DNA from: Rhododendron vialii | Taxonomy: Eukaryota; Streptophyta; Magnoliopsida; Ericales; Ericaceae | Direction: 5' to 3' | DNA: 64,000 nt | NCBI RefSeq assembly: GCF_030253575.1 | Contig: NC_080566.1 | Span: forward strand, 12,742,501 to 12,806,500 | Shown: positions 13,625 through 25,800 of the stretch, piece by piece | How positions within the stretch are numbered: the stretch's first letter is position 1 | Layout: each line of letters starts with the position of its first letter | Translations under genes and position numbers: made by a program | The notes under the pieces: generated by a model | What the model was told of the DNA's origin: nothing | The model's database searches: none | The model's input: only the letters and a program-made list of their open reading frames with translations

Positions 13625-16600
13625 TCAGTTTCCCTCAGTTTTAGGGTGCCCCTTCCACTTGAAGTTGTCTGCATAAGCCTTAATCTGCACCCAGAATAAA
13701 ACAATACAGGAGCCTTCGTTACAGGAGCCCATCAAGATTTGGGGTAAACAAAGAAGAAGAAAAAAAAGTAGCGCACACACATTTGGTGCAGTTATAAATA
13801 GCATATTCACAACATACCCGCCTCAATGGGGATAAAAGGGAACGAATGGAATTTGCTTTGTTCATTATCCTTTTAACGTTCTGGTTTCGATTTCGTTTCA
13901 TTGCCTCGAAAACAGAAATAAAAAGATCAAAAGAACCATTATTTCTATATCGTCTACAATTACGACCCTTACAACCTAACCTTGCTGACGGGGAAATAAA
14001 AAAACGCATGATTTGTTTAGATTGTCTCTCTGTCATCCCCTTTCCAGTTTAAGTCCCCGTTATTAAATCGTCTCTGTTATTGTGTGAAAACAGTTTTCAC
14101 AAATTTGAAATGAACGCTAGAAAACTATCAAGAACTTATTCTCGAAAAATGTTTCGCGAACAAGTTTTCTGTGGTTTCAAGAAAACATAAAGCAAAAGTG
14201 ATCCTAGACACAGAACAGGGGTTCCTAGTGAGTCCACGTCTCACAACAAAGGACATTATCATATTGATAAAGAATCACCGGAGCAATTCAAAAAAAATAA
14301 TTGCCGACTAAGTTCATACAGTCAAGCAGCCATAAACAAACAGAAAAAGGCTACTGTTGTGAATGGATGGCTAAATCAGAATGGAGTATGCAAGTTGATT
14401 TGTAACTATTCCCTTCAAAGACCACTTAGCAAGTCCAGGAGAACAAACCAAGTTTGAAATCCCTGATTGTCTAGAAGTCAAGGAAAATTTCGATTTCCTC
14501 TTTTGTTTCTACTATTTCATAGTGCTAATTAAATTCTTTGTTTCTGATGCCAAAGAAAAAGAAAATTTGTGGCTCAAGTGAACTCTGAAACAAAGAATAA
14601 GACAACAAAAGGAGAAAAACTCAAACCTTCAAGAGCGGTGTGTGGGGTTTCTTCACCTGCAATAAGGTTGCATAAACGAGTATTAGACACCAAGATAAAA
14701 GGAAAAATACATTCATCACAGGAATTCCAAGCAGATCCTTCATATAAATTTGGGGAACATTGTTATTACAGAAGAGGACTTTTGTGCAACTAGCAAACCA
14801 TAACCTAGAAAGCATTTTCTTCTTTTTGGTCTAAACCTAAGGATTCAGCTACGGTAATTTAGGTCACAAGGTGATGGTTCTTACAAAACCTCAAAACATA
14901 AAACGAGTAAAAGATGGCAGCAATAAAAAGTGGACGCATTTTGTATCCTTTAAGTGGAGGCATTTACATTCTTGATCATAACCACGTTCATTGCTATCTG
15001 AGGTGCAGTTGCACAGGCAGAGAAAGAAGAAAATGAGAACAATTGTGATAAGTTTTATACCAGTTGGCTAGGATAATACGAAAGAGAACTATAACTTGGC
15101 TAACTCATTATGGGATTTGCCTTCTCACCATCATCTGCTCAGTGACCACAATGCTCACACGTGGTGTTAAGACATGCAAATCAAGATTATGTGGTTTACA
15201 TAGAAGTTAAAGCAGCGTAAGTTTAGTGATGAAAACCTCACAAGCACGTTACCTCCCGAAGATGCAGAAAAGAAGCTACGCCTAAAAAAGTAACTACAGT
15301 GATATATAATGCCAAAGTATAAAAACTCCCAACCGTGTATTCCCAACCATGCTTCTGAGCAAATGCTACGGCAGCTTCTTCACTGTCAAAACCAAATCCA
15401 GCATCACCAACATTGGCATATGGATCTCCTGTGGATGTCCAACCCATCAATGGATTTTCCCATCTGCAAAGACATGCCAGTGACAAAACTATTACCGTTT
15501 GACCATGGTGAAAATTTAGGGATTAAGATAGTTTCTGCTCTCGTGACAAACATGAGATATTAACATAAATCTGTAAGAAACCAGAGTCGTTGCAGTCCAA
15601 AAAAGTTGACTCCTGTACATAAAGCTCGACACAAAAGAAAGAAAAAGGAAATAATCTGCTACTTCAAGCATCTTTTACAGATTGAATCCCATCCTATGAA
15701 GCACCAACACCTCTAGAGGTTGACGTATTGCAGTGTCGGACATGGGGACACGGCGGGGACACGCCACGTGGCATGTCCCATAATTTAATTTAAATTTTTG
15801 AGAGGGACACGGGGGGACACTGATGGGGATACAGCAGGGTCAAAGTGTAATTTTTTTTGAAAGGAAATAATCTGCTACTTCAAGCATCTTTTACAGATTG
15901 AATCCCACCCTATGAAGCACCGACACATCTAGAGGTCGACGTATTGTAGCGTCGGACACGGGCACACGCCACGTGGTGTGTCCGATAATTTAATTTAAAA
16001 TTTTTGGGAGGGACATGGGGGGTGATGGGGACATGGTGGGGGTCAAAGTGTAATTTTTTATTAAAAATTTGGTCAAACTATATTTTTTTTTAAAATTGGG
16101 TTTTAAACTGTAATTTTTTTAAAATTTCAGGGGTCAAACTGTAATTTTTCAATAGGATTGTATTGAACTTATGGATGTCTTGTTTTGTTTGAATGGTATT
16201 GGAACTATGAATTTTTCGTTTTGTCCACATTTTGCCATTTAAACTTGGAAAAAATTTGAAAAAATATATAAATAAATAAATATACACGTGGCGTGTCCCC
16301 CGCCGTGTCCGTGTCCCCATTTTTTTAGAATTCCCGTGTCTGTGCCAGTGTCCGAGTCCATGTCCGTGCATCTTAGAATTTATTCCCACCTAATCGGTTC
16401 TTTAGCGAGTACCCCAAAGCTTCAACCATCACTGAAAAATTCCACAGCTGCTGACAAACCCCAGAAATCCAAGTCAGACATACAATTCTTAAATTAAGTA
16501 TCTCTAACTAAAATAGAAACAGAGTGCATAAACATGTATTCAAGCCTGAGGAAAACAAGATAAAATTATGACTCCTGAGATGGATGCACCTGAGTCAATC

Positions 16601-19600
16601 GATTCGCTATTCTTGGAAGCACCCATTTCTACATGGTTTGGTGTGCGATATGCACCCGACACGGTATTTCAAAGTCGGACTCAGAGTTTCCATGGCATTT
16701 TTTTGCATCTATCACCTGCAAGCTATTGGGGCTATTGTAGCACATGTCTATTCTTTTTGTGCCTTGGGCCATTTATGGGATGCATTACGATGTGATCAAC
16801 TATTTTTGGCTGGAGTCAAGTAAAGGAAGTCCAACAAGGCTCAAGAGCCTGACAATTTTATTTAAGGACTTGGATTTTGAAGTCTTTAATTGGTTCATCC
16901 GTGTTCTTGGTCCAACAAATTTTATACCAAAAAAAGTCCTTGGCGTCTTCAAGTTCAGGTTTATACAAGATGATTTGTAACTAAATATCTATTTAGTCTA
17001 TCAATGTACCCATATCCAAAGTTGGATCCATGTCTCCACATCCTTCTTTTCTAGGTTTGAATTGACCGACCCTAGATATACACCCGCACCCGGGTCCATT
17101 TAACATGTGAATTTATTAGTCAAACCATAAAAAGGCAAAATTAAGATCCATAACCAAATAGACGGCCTTTGAGGTAAATTAACCAACAGAACCCAACTTT
17201 GAACTTGAGGATGAACGTCAAGAACTCGTCTTCCCCTTGTCAAGACACAAGGTTTACTTGATGTAGGAACTTTTACAAGAAACATATGAACAAAAAAAAA
17301 AAAACCTACTTGGAGTCTCCTTTACAAGTGATAGTGACTACATGAATTGCCAATTCTTCCTTCTTCTCTCTTTTTCCTTTTGATTTTTGTTTTTCCCTTA
17401 TTTTGGGGTGTGGGTTGGTCTTGCTGTAGGGGGGGACGAGGGATGAGCTAGGTTAAAGGTGTTCAAGTGTCAAAATATTGCTTTCCACCAATCAACTGAC
17501 TTTCATAAGTAGAAAAAAAAAAACAGCAATCCCAACTGTTTATACATGGTTCATTCAGAAGCCGGGCTTGGGCGACTGTTTGCCAAAAAACACAGATCTC
17601 CACAAAGTCGTAAGATCGGGGGGTGGGGGGGGTTTGATGCCGGCACTAGGGTCAATGTTCTAAATGGCGGCTTGGCGCTAGTAGGGCGGAGGCCCACCTC
17701 TAAGCGCCAAGCCACCTAGGTGGCGCCAAACAATTCGGCCTTTTTTTTTAACAAACCATTATCCAATTAAACTATATTCTATGTATCCATAATGCAAGTT
17801 CAAAGTTCTACATAACCATAATGCAAAGTTTAATGTACAAACCCAAATGAAATTAAGTAGTAGCAACTAGCAAATAAGTTGAATAAGACAATAAGTAGAA
17901 ATAAACGAGATCGGAGATCCCTAATGCCAAGTTCAAAGTTCATCTCCTTCCTCTAACTCTTCTCCTCCATACCCTTCCAAAACTTGATCTCCATTAGTTT
18001 AATACTATACATTTTAGGCCGCCAAAGACGCCGACGACGCCGCCAAGGCTGCCTAGGCGGCCGCCAAACACCGCCAAACCTCCTTGGGCGCCAAATCAAA
18101 CGCCAAGGGGTATTGGCGTGACGGCAGGGCACCTCCAAGCGCCTAGGCGGCCGCCATTTAGAACACTGACTAGGGTTGAGAGTCACCTTACCTAATGGAA
18201 AACAAAAGCACAAGCAAAATCTCAATTGTCCAAGCTAAATCTTTCAGAAGTACACTGCTTAAATCCCAATTCGAGGGAAATGACTTGTAGGGATACTAGC
18301 AATCTATGTTAAACTTCTTCTTAACTAATGAAGTTCTGAAGAAAATAATAGCCATTGATGATAATCTCCAAACTTGCAAAAGACAAAATTGAGACTAAAC
18401 CATAAGGAAACATACTTCTGTGTTGACATGAAATTGATCTTCCACTTTCCAACTTTTCCAGAACCTTGTTGTGTGGCCGTCCGAGCAGGTGAAAAGATTA
18501 CAACCTGTCATGATGTCAAAAGTATGATTAAGGAGTTTTACTGACCACAAACATATAGAAAGGTTAGCAGCATTTTTTACAGCAACCATTAAAAAGCAAT
18601 TATAGAATTATTTATAGAGCACAGCTTCTTCGTGCAAGTCCAAAGTGTCCCTGGTGTGCGAGTTACCTAGTGTCATCCTCGAGATCGCATTTCCCGAGTA
18701 TGCTTTACTCTATAGTCTGAGTCTACAAGCTCAAGTATTTCTTAAATTTTTAAGTTGAATACAGACAACAAGAAATCGCATATAAGTACTAGTACTAGAA
18801 CATCAAGATCGACAAGGATAAGTTGTTCCACAAAAATATCACACTAATTTTTACCAAAATTACAATACTTTTAAGTCCTTACATTAGAGCACGGAAAAAA
18901 GCTTGTTTGTTTTCTCTCTTTTGGTGGTCCTATGTCTGTGGAGGTCTGCTTGTTTAGTTGCAGGGAGCTCCTAAAGTGGTGCCGCTCCCACCTCAGGAGC
19001 CCGCTTTTGCGCTTCCAACTAAGAAGCTTGACGGGAGCCCGCTCCCATCGAGATGGGAGCTCGATCCTTATAAAGATGGGGAGCTTTTGTATGATAGTTG
19101 TATAGAAAAACAGGGATTTATCACTAGGCTTATTAATTGGTCTTTGATGAACTTGTATATCTAGCCTAAGTCATGATATCTTGAAAAGAAAATCATATAT
19201 TGTACCACTAGCCCATTTCTTACACTTATGGAGGACTTGGCTCATATTTTTACTTCCTAAATTATTGTACTTTTTAAAGTGAATACACTATGCTACATTA
19301 TTTTCATAATATATGTACACGATCCTCTCACGCTCCCAACCTTGAGAGCTTCTATATTCCCTCGCTCCCCCGCTCCAGTCCCCGCTTCCGCTCCTACACC
19401 CCTCCCACTTCGTGCAGCTAAGGGCCTCGTTCTATAAAGGGGGGGAAATGAAATTCTTCAACAACAATCACTATGAAGAAAACATACAAGGGGAAGAATT
19501 CATCTGGACAATAGGTGGGAAGCTAAGCCTTAAATTTATGTGCTGAGCCAACAACATATGCATGATGATTGCGACAACTGTAAAAAAAAAAAAAAAAAAG

Positions 19601-20216
19601 CATTCATAAATATCTGTGAAAAAAAGGACATTGATCAAGAGGTAGAACATGGACCAGAACTGGAAAACTTCTAAACAAGGCAGCAAAAATCAATTGCTGA
19701 ATGTTACTACTCTCACTTTAGCATCTCCACTCCTTACTCAATTTTTTACCCAAAGTTAAAGTAAAAATTTGGGTAAAAACTTGATCTGGTATGAAGCAAT
19801 CCAATGGGCACATGCAAATCTAGGCATAAATTTGAGTAAAGGTTTCATTAATGGCATAGTTGTAAATTTGAGAGGGAAAAAATAGCCTTCAAAATTTGAG
19901 TAAGGATTTGGTTCAAACCAAATTTGGGGAGAAACTCAAATTTGGTATGAGTTTGAGTAAGGAGTGGAGTGGTGTTTTGGGTGATTTTTACTCAAATTTA
20001 AGTTTGAGTTCAAATTTGAGTAAGGAGGGGAGATGCTCATGGCAATCCTAGTTCCATTCTTCTCAACTCCCTAACACTCCAATTCAACAGCACAGGCATT
20101 GATAAGTCCAGCTGAAACCGAAGTACATGTGCAATGCCCCACATCAGATGACCTTCAATCGAGTTAACCAGACACAATGCAAATCCATATTTACGTGCAG
20201 AGATACTTTACATCAC

Positions 20217-20254
<38 letters not shown>

Positions 20255-20623
20255 GCGTGAAAATGCGCATGTAATTTCCCAATTCGACCCAAAAAATACA
20301 CCATCAAAGGAACCATAACTGTAAAAAAGAACAGTCCTTTGGCCCTAAAAAGCGTAATTCATCACAACGCACGAAACAGCTATTTATCTTGTTCGATCAA
20401 CATAAGAAAGACAGGAATTTTAATTCGAAATCATATCCAAGAATATAATACGACGGCGTACCCTCCTTCGAAGGTGTTCATCCGGAATCCCGGAGACTAT
20501 CCCGATCTCTCCGGGTTTGATCTCGACCAAGGAGTCAGCAGAGAAATGCCTCGACAAGGGAACCGAAGCGGCTCCATAAACGCGACGGGCAGGATTCACG
20601 AGTCGTTGCAGAGAGCTCGCCAT
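13625..20623 (-). CDS. NDUFS4: NADH:ubiquinone oxidoreductase 18-kDa Fe-S subunit (NDUFS4)
   Basis: Five minus-strand exons, 20623-20462, 18504-18416, 15463-15334, 14656-14627 and 13684-13625, join into 156 codons plus TGA; all junctions are GT-AG. Residues 1 to about 28 are an arginine-rich mitochondrial presequence ([17 protein letters not shown]...). The mature part carries the family core, including [48 protein letters not shown] and YADNFKWKG at the C-terminus. NDUFS4 is an accessory subunit of the mitochondrial complex I matrix arm; its Arabidopsis counterpart is FRO1 (FROSTBITE1), a loss of which affects cold signalling. The 1.96-kb intron 1 holds a Tourist-like MITE and a (TC)n run; the 2.95-kb intron 2 holds a hAT-like element and a G-box-bearing repeat. 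The gene appears intact. The start is the only ATG giving a presequence. Confidence 0.95.
15647..16380. repeat. 216-bp tandem duplication within an inverted-repeat element
   Basis: A 216-bp unit starting GGAAATAATCTGCTAC is present at 15647-15862 and again from 15863, with scattered differences. Each copy contains a GC-rich stretch with GGGGACACGG-type repeats and CACGTG. The right end (about 16283-16380) is the inverted complement of that stretch, so this is probably a TIR DNA element whose left end was duplicated. No target duplication was found. It lies in NDUFS4 intron 2. Confidence 0.6.
17653..18168. mobile_element. Non-autonomous hAT-like element with 8-bp TSD
   Basis: A 516-bp element with inverted termini CARTGTTCTAAATGGCGG (left, 17653) and its complement (right, ending 18168). 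It is flanked by the direct 8-bp duplication ACTAGGGT (17645-17652 and 18169-18176). Subterminal regions are rich in GGCGCC/GGCGGCC units and the middle is AT-rich. The C-A-R-T-G ends with an 8-bp duplication fit hAT. There is no transposase ORF. It lies in NDUFS4 intron 2. Confidence 0.85.
19721..20036. mobile_element. Foldback MITE, Tourist-like
   Basis: A 316-bp element whose left end GCATCTCCACTCCTTACTCA is complementary to the right end TGAGTAAGGAGGGGAGATGC. Internal direct and inverted copies of TTTGAGTAA allow long pairing. The flanks are TTA and TCA, compatible with a decayed 3-bp PIF/Harbinger target duplication. A relative is at 60612-60931. It lies in NDUFS4 intron 1. Confidence 0.75.
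20221..20253 (+). repeat. (TC)n microsatellite
   Basis: 33 bases of uninterrupted TC repeat in NDUFS4 intron 1, about 210 bp past exon 1. Confidence 0.95.
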
Positions 20624-21414
20624 ATTCCTCCGCCGGAAGGTTTTAGGGCGATTTTGCTGTATGAGGAAGAGATGACAGAAGAAATGGAGAAAAATAGAGC
20701 TGGGTCATTTTTTGAGGTTTACATCAAAATCCCTGATGTTCCAGAAATTACATCCCGCCCCTTGGGTTATTTTTACAAGAGGGGATAGGGAAGGGGTTGG
20801 CAACCAGACTCGAACTCAGACATTTTATCTTGCAAGGGAGTGTTACAATCACTAGTCTCCTTTACAGTCAAGGGTTTTTTTGGAAAATAATTTCCACACT
20901 CCTCCTTTAATCATCTTACACTCTTCTTTTTTTTATTTTTATTCACATTAATTTATAATATTATTTTTAAATGTGTGAAACAATGTATTAAATAACGAAT
21001 AAGATAGTAAAAACAAGTGGATAAAGACAAAAAAAAAAGTGAAAATCAATTCTTTTTTTTATTTTTCCCTGAACTGCAACTCAAGTTTAGTCATAGAAAT
21101 ATAACTTATTTGTCAAAATCAAAACTTCACAAGACTTGCCGAAAATCGAGAGAAAAATAATACATGGTGATCAATTTGTAGAAGAATATTAAGTAGCAAA
21201 TAGAAAATTTATCTTAAAATTTTTTTGAGAAAAAAATACTTTTCTAGATTAAATTTGTCTTGACAAATGAAATTGCCTGATGCAGAACAAAAATCGGGGG
21301 ATCCTGCCTTAAGCATAAGCATAGTGATTTTCAATACCTATTAATCGTCAATAGGTGCAAAATCCCATAAAGGGCAAAATTTGTGACTAGTTGGATCCTA
21401 CTATTGTAGTAGCC
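20624..21414. other. NDUFS4 upstream region
   Basis: This should contain the NDUFS4 5' UTR and promoter (minus strand). The distal part is A/T-rich. I recognised no clear core elements. Confidence 0.4.
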
Positions 21415-21863
21415 ATCAGGAATGACAACGGGGCGGGGTGGAGCGGATTTTTGCGTGCCTTGACCCCGATCCTAAAATTATTAGCCAACCCTGATTGAGT
21501 ATTTTTTTGGGTACCCTTGTTCCCGCCCCGTTCCGCTCTGTAAAAAATTAAAAAATTGCTAATCTAAAAGCAAAATAAAAAAAAAGTATAAATAAAGTGT
21601 TAGTTTAGTATAATAGTGAAAATATAAATGTAAGAATATAATGATTTTTTTTAGTATAATGAAAATAATATTAGGGTAAAAATATAAAATTTGAAGTATT
21701 AATGATAATTAAATTAGGATAAAAGTATAATTTTATAAATAAATACATTTAGGGGCGGGGTACTATCACCCCGAATCCGGCCGGGTTTTAGTATTTTTTA
21801 CCCCTATCTGATACCCGAAAAGATGGTGGAGGTTCAGGACGGGACGGGTCTGATTGCCACATC
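21415..21863. mobile_element. Short hAT-like element
   Basis: A 449-bp block flanked by the direct 8-bp repeat TAGTAGCC (21407-21414 and 21864-21871). The ends are imperfect inverted repeats with GC-rich subterminal sequence (GACAACGGGGCGGGG on the left, GGACGGGTCTGATTGCCAC on the right) around an AT-rich middle. This is a familiar plant hAT-MITE design. No protein is encoded. Confidence 0.65.
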
Positions 21864-21871
21864 TAGTAGCC

Positions 21872-22893
21872 ACTAAACTCGTTAGGCTAGGTTTTGTCAA
21901 GTTTGTCACCTCCATGTGGAAATATTGGAACATGATTCATTTGAAAGCCGATTGCGTCATTGGTTTCCCGGTAAGCAGGCAAGGGAATTGGCTCCAGTGG
22001 TTTGTGCGGCGGTGGATGTTGAAGATAGTTAGGGTTTGAGGTTTGGTTTGGGTGAGCCGGTATATGGTTTGGACCGAATTTGGGTGTTTTAGGCTTTCAA
22101 TGTATATTTTGGATGTAGGGTTGGGGTTTATTGCTTATCTGTTTTGGACTCTTGTAGACCTTTGGGTGTTCCGAGCTTTGCCCTTATGATGTATCGTCCA
22201 ACTCTTTGTTGGATTCCTTTTTTCCCTTTTTTTTAATAAATCTTACTTTTGCCTATAAAAAAAAAGTTGTGATATAATTTGTCTTGGAGAAAAATTATTC
22301 ACGGAGCTCCGTGAATAAGTTTTTTACGGAGGTGAATTTGGATCGTCCAAAAGTATTTTGGTCGGTCCGGATTTTAAACAAACTCTTCTCAAGGGTTTGT
22401 TAAAAATCCGGATTATCGATTGCCGAGACAGACGGGTGAACTCGTGCAACTCGTTAAATAACCTATTTATAGCGACTCCTTGAATAAGACGTCTTATGTG
22501 TCTGGATCTGTGGCCAGACGTTTATGTCCAAACAAGTACTGTCCAAAGTATTTTTCTATATAATAATATCCAGTTTTTTAATTTCCGTATAGTAATTACA
22601 ATTTATTTAATACATGGGGTCTAGTCGGAAAATATTAAAATTTCCAGTTTTTATACAATTTCTCGACAAATTTAAAGTCTAGGTTATTTATTTATATATA
22701 TAAAATAAAATAAAAAGGTCTCGGTTAATTTTCCTTTCCTATCGTCATGATGATTCCTATGCGAAAAAGGACGAGTTTTTATTTCTTCTTTGGGAGTTGC
22801 TATTAAATTACCCTAATTTTTTCAGATGCTTGAATTTGGCACAATCCGTCGTCACTCTCTCTCTACAGTAATCCTGGGGACTCTCTGCGGCAA
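21872..22893. other. Upstream region of the TRB gene
   Basis: No coding sequence recognised. It holds the perfect palindrome at 22295-22318 and, near the right end, the presumed TRB promoter and 5' UTR with CTCTCTCTC just before the ATG at 22894. Confidence 0.4.
22295..22318. repeat. 24-bp perfect palindrome
   Basis: The half-site TTATTCACGGAG is followed directly by its exact reverse complement. A related ACGGAGGTGAA follows at about 22328. It looks like a transposon terminus or junction, but no partner end was found. Confidence 0.75.
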
Positions 22894-25800
22894 ATGGGCG
22901 CTCCTAAACTGAAGTGGACATCAGAAGAAGAAGCCGCGCTGAAAGCTGGTGTAGCCAAGCATGGTCCAGGCAAGTGGAGCGCAATTCTGAAAGACCCAGA
23001 ATTCCGCAGTATCTTGCATTCGCGATCAAACGTCGATCTCAAGGTATAATCTTCAAAACCCATCTCATATTTCTCTATTTCTGTATCGATTCTATGGGGG
23101 TTAGAAAAACCCAAACCAGATTTTGTATTTTCAGCAACAACCATAAGGGGGTTAATAACCCATATCATATTTTGTATTTTCAGTAACAATCATAAGGGGG
23201 TTAAAAAACCCATATGAGATTTTGTAGTTTCTGCATCAATTCTTAGGGGGTTGAAAAACCCATATCTCACATTTTGTATTTTCTGTATCGATTCTAAGGG
23301 GGTACATATCAGATATTGTAGTTTCTGTATGAATTCCAAGGGGACATTTTGTATTTTTCTAGTGTCGATTCTATGGGGGCTAAAAAACCCATATCACATT
23401 TTGTATTTTCTGTGTCGATTCTAAGTGGATTAAAAACCCATATCAGATATTGTAGTTTCTGTATCAATTGTTCAATTCTAAGGGGGTTGAAAAACCCCTA
23501 TGACATTGCATTTTGTATTTTCTGTATCGATTCTAAGTGGGTTAAAAAAGCCCATATCAGATTTTGTTTTTTTCCTATATCATTTCTTGTTTGAAAAAGG
23601 GTGAGTGATGACTGTGGGTTTTTTTTATTTTTCCAAGGATAAGTGGAGGAATGTGAATGTGGCGGCAAATGGATGGGGTTCTCGGACTAGAACTAGGGTT
23701 TCATCGAAAAGCCATCGGCCGGTAGTGAAGCGTGATGATGAGAAGGTTCTTAGCACTGTGGTTGAGAGTGATGCGGAAGTTGTTGATGATAAGCCTCTCG
23801 ATGTTTTGAGTGGAATACAAGAAAATGGTTGTGCCAAGAAACCAATTTCAAGGTAATGTTAATGTGCTTGATTAATCAGCGGTGAACCCACTTTTTGAAG
23901 ACCTGAGTTGAAATCCAAAAGTTAGGCCTTTTGACGTGCAACTTGGAATTGAATAATTCAACAACGTTTATATGTATGAGAGAAACTATAGAGAGGAACT
24001 ATGAGAATCGGAAAGTGAGATAGCAAAATAACTTATAGAATCCGGACGCGGCCTTCTTTATGCAACTGCACTGCTATTGCACTTTTTTTCCCTACAATGC
24101 TTCATAAGAAGTCTTTTTTGTTATAGTTGATACAAAAGCAAAAGCATTATGGTAACCAATATCAAGACAATGTGACCTTGTCCAAATTGAAGGCCCAAGG
24201 AAATAGTCCAAACGATCTTAAGCTTGGGTAACGCCTGCTTGAGTTGTTCTTCCTTTTATGGTAATATTGTTCATTTGATGAAGTCATGAAGGGAGGGATT
24301 GAGTTACTTTAACCACCAGTTGTCTGCTGATACTATTGTCCTTAGTACTTGGGCAGAGGTAGGCAGCTTTAGTCTTCTACATCTAGCTTGGTGCTTGATG
24401 TTGGCCAATAATAAACCTGATCTTAATATAATTTGGTGCAACATTATGGTCCATCCGATTTTCGTACATGTTTAAACGAAGAATGATGCTCGAGAAAGCT
24501 TTTACATTGGATGTTATGAGCCTCATGTTGTTTATGTTACTTCATTTTGTTGATTTTATTTTAGGTTAGGACTCCTGTCTAATTAGTTCACGTGGTGTAT
24601 TGTACATCTGTCACTTGATAGTCCAGTGCTGAAGCATTGCTGGGAGTCTGAAAGTTTACCATCTTAGGGTTAAAAAGCCTACACCTTCTTTCTGAGGAGT
24701 GGACTTTGCGTTGTTCCAGAATGATAGACCTGTATTAGATGCCTTTATGTCTGGTTTCATTCAGTAACTTTTTTCTCCTGAATATTTGGATTTTCATGTA
24801 TGAAGTTTGGATACTCTCATATTGGAGGCCATAACGAAACTGAAGGAACCTCGTGGGTCTAGCCGGGCTACAATTGCCTTGTACATACAGGTATTTTTGC
24901 TCTACTGTCTCCACATTATAACTCAGAACTTTGTTATGTATGCGAAGAGAAATATCGGGCTCCTTCCATCATTGTGGTGCTTATATGTCAGAAATGTTCT
25001 GACCTATTTTTTGCATCCCCTAATTTCTTGCTTCCCTTTTTTTTTTTTTTTTTTTTTTAATGTTTTGGTTTCTATTGAAAAGAAAGGAACATGTGAAAGT
25101 TCTACTTTTTATTTTCTACAAATCATAAAACTCTTTCTTGAAATTTTAACTACTTATGCCAAATTTGATCTTGTTTTGTGAAGTTAGGGTGTGTCTCAAA
25201 TCTGTATTATTGCTGCTGAACAAATATAAAGAAGGGGCCTTGGTGACGTCTATTTTATAGGTGCCATTCCAGCCACCTTAGTGTTTTCATCAGTTTGGAT
25301 ATAAGTCAACAAGTCTCCATCTCAACTATGTAGACCATACCAACCATAATATGTCCAAGACCATTACTTTATGGAAGTCTTCAAGCGGATGAATTATTGT
25401 AGCCTTTTTTCCAGTAATTCCACAACCCAAACAGGACCTTTCTTGCATTGCCATTTCTCTTGCTCAAAACACTAATTTTCATTGTAAAATATGACATACT
25501 ACCCTGTACAACTGTTCCTTGGTAGTACGGATATATTAGAAATCATCCTACAAACACTTCCATTATACCCCATTTTTCTAATGTCAATGTTTTCATAGAG
25601 TTTACTAGATTTTATTTTGACCCTATGAAACCTCGGCAATTGTTGTCCCAACATTGTGCAAATTGAGTATGGAGTCCAGTATGTGGACTTTTCTTTCAAC
25701 ATGTAACTATGTAAGGATTTATGGGAAAGACTTCTCTAACCAAGTAGATGAATTGACATTCAAAATAATTCCAACCAAAATGTCAATTACTTGGGTGGCA

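Noticed and set aside
17953..18225. Minus-strand ORF rich in WRPP/RR
   Set aside because: Produced by GGCGGCC repeats in the hAT-like element end.
23075..23590. CRISPR-like array
   Set aside because: Units are degenerate without unique spacers, lie in a spliced plant intron, and the genome is eukaryotic.
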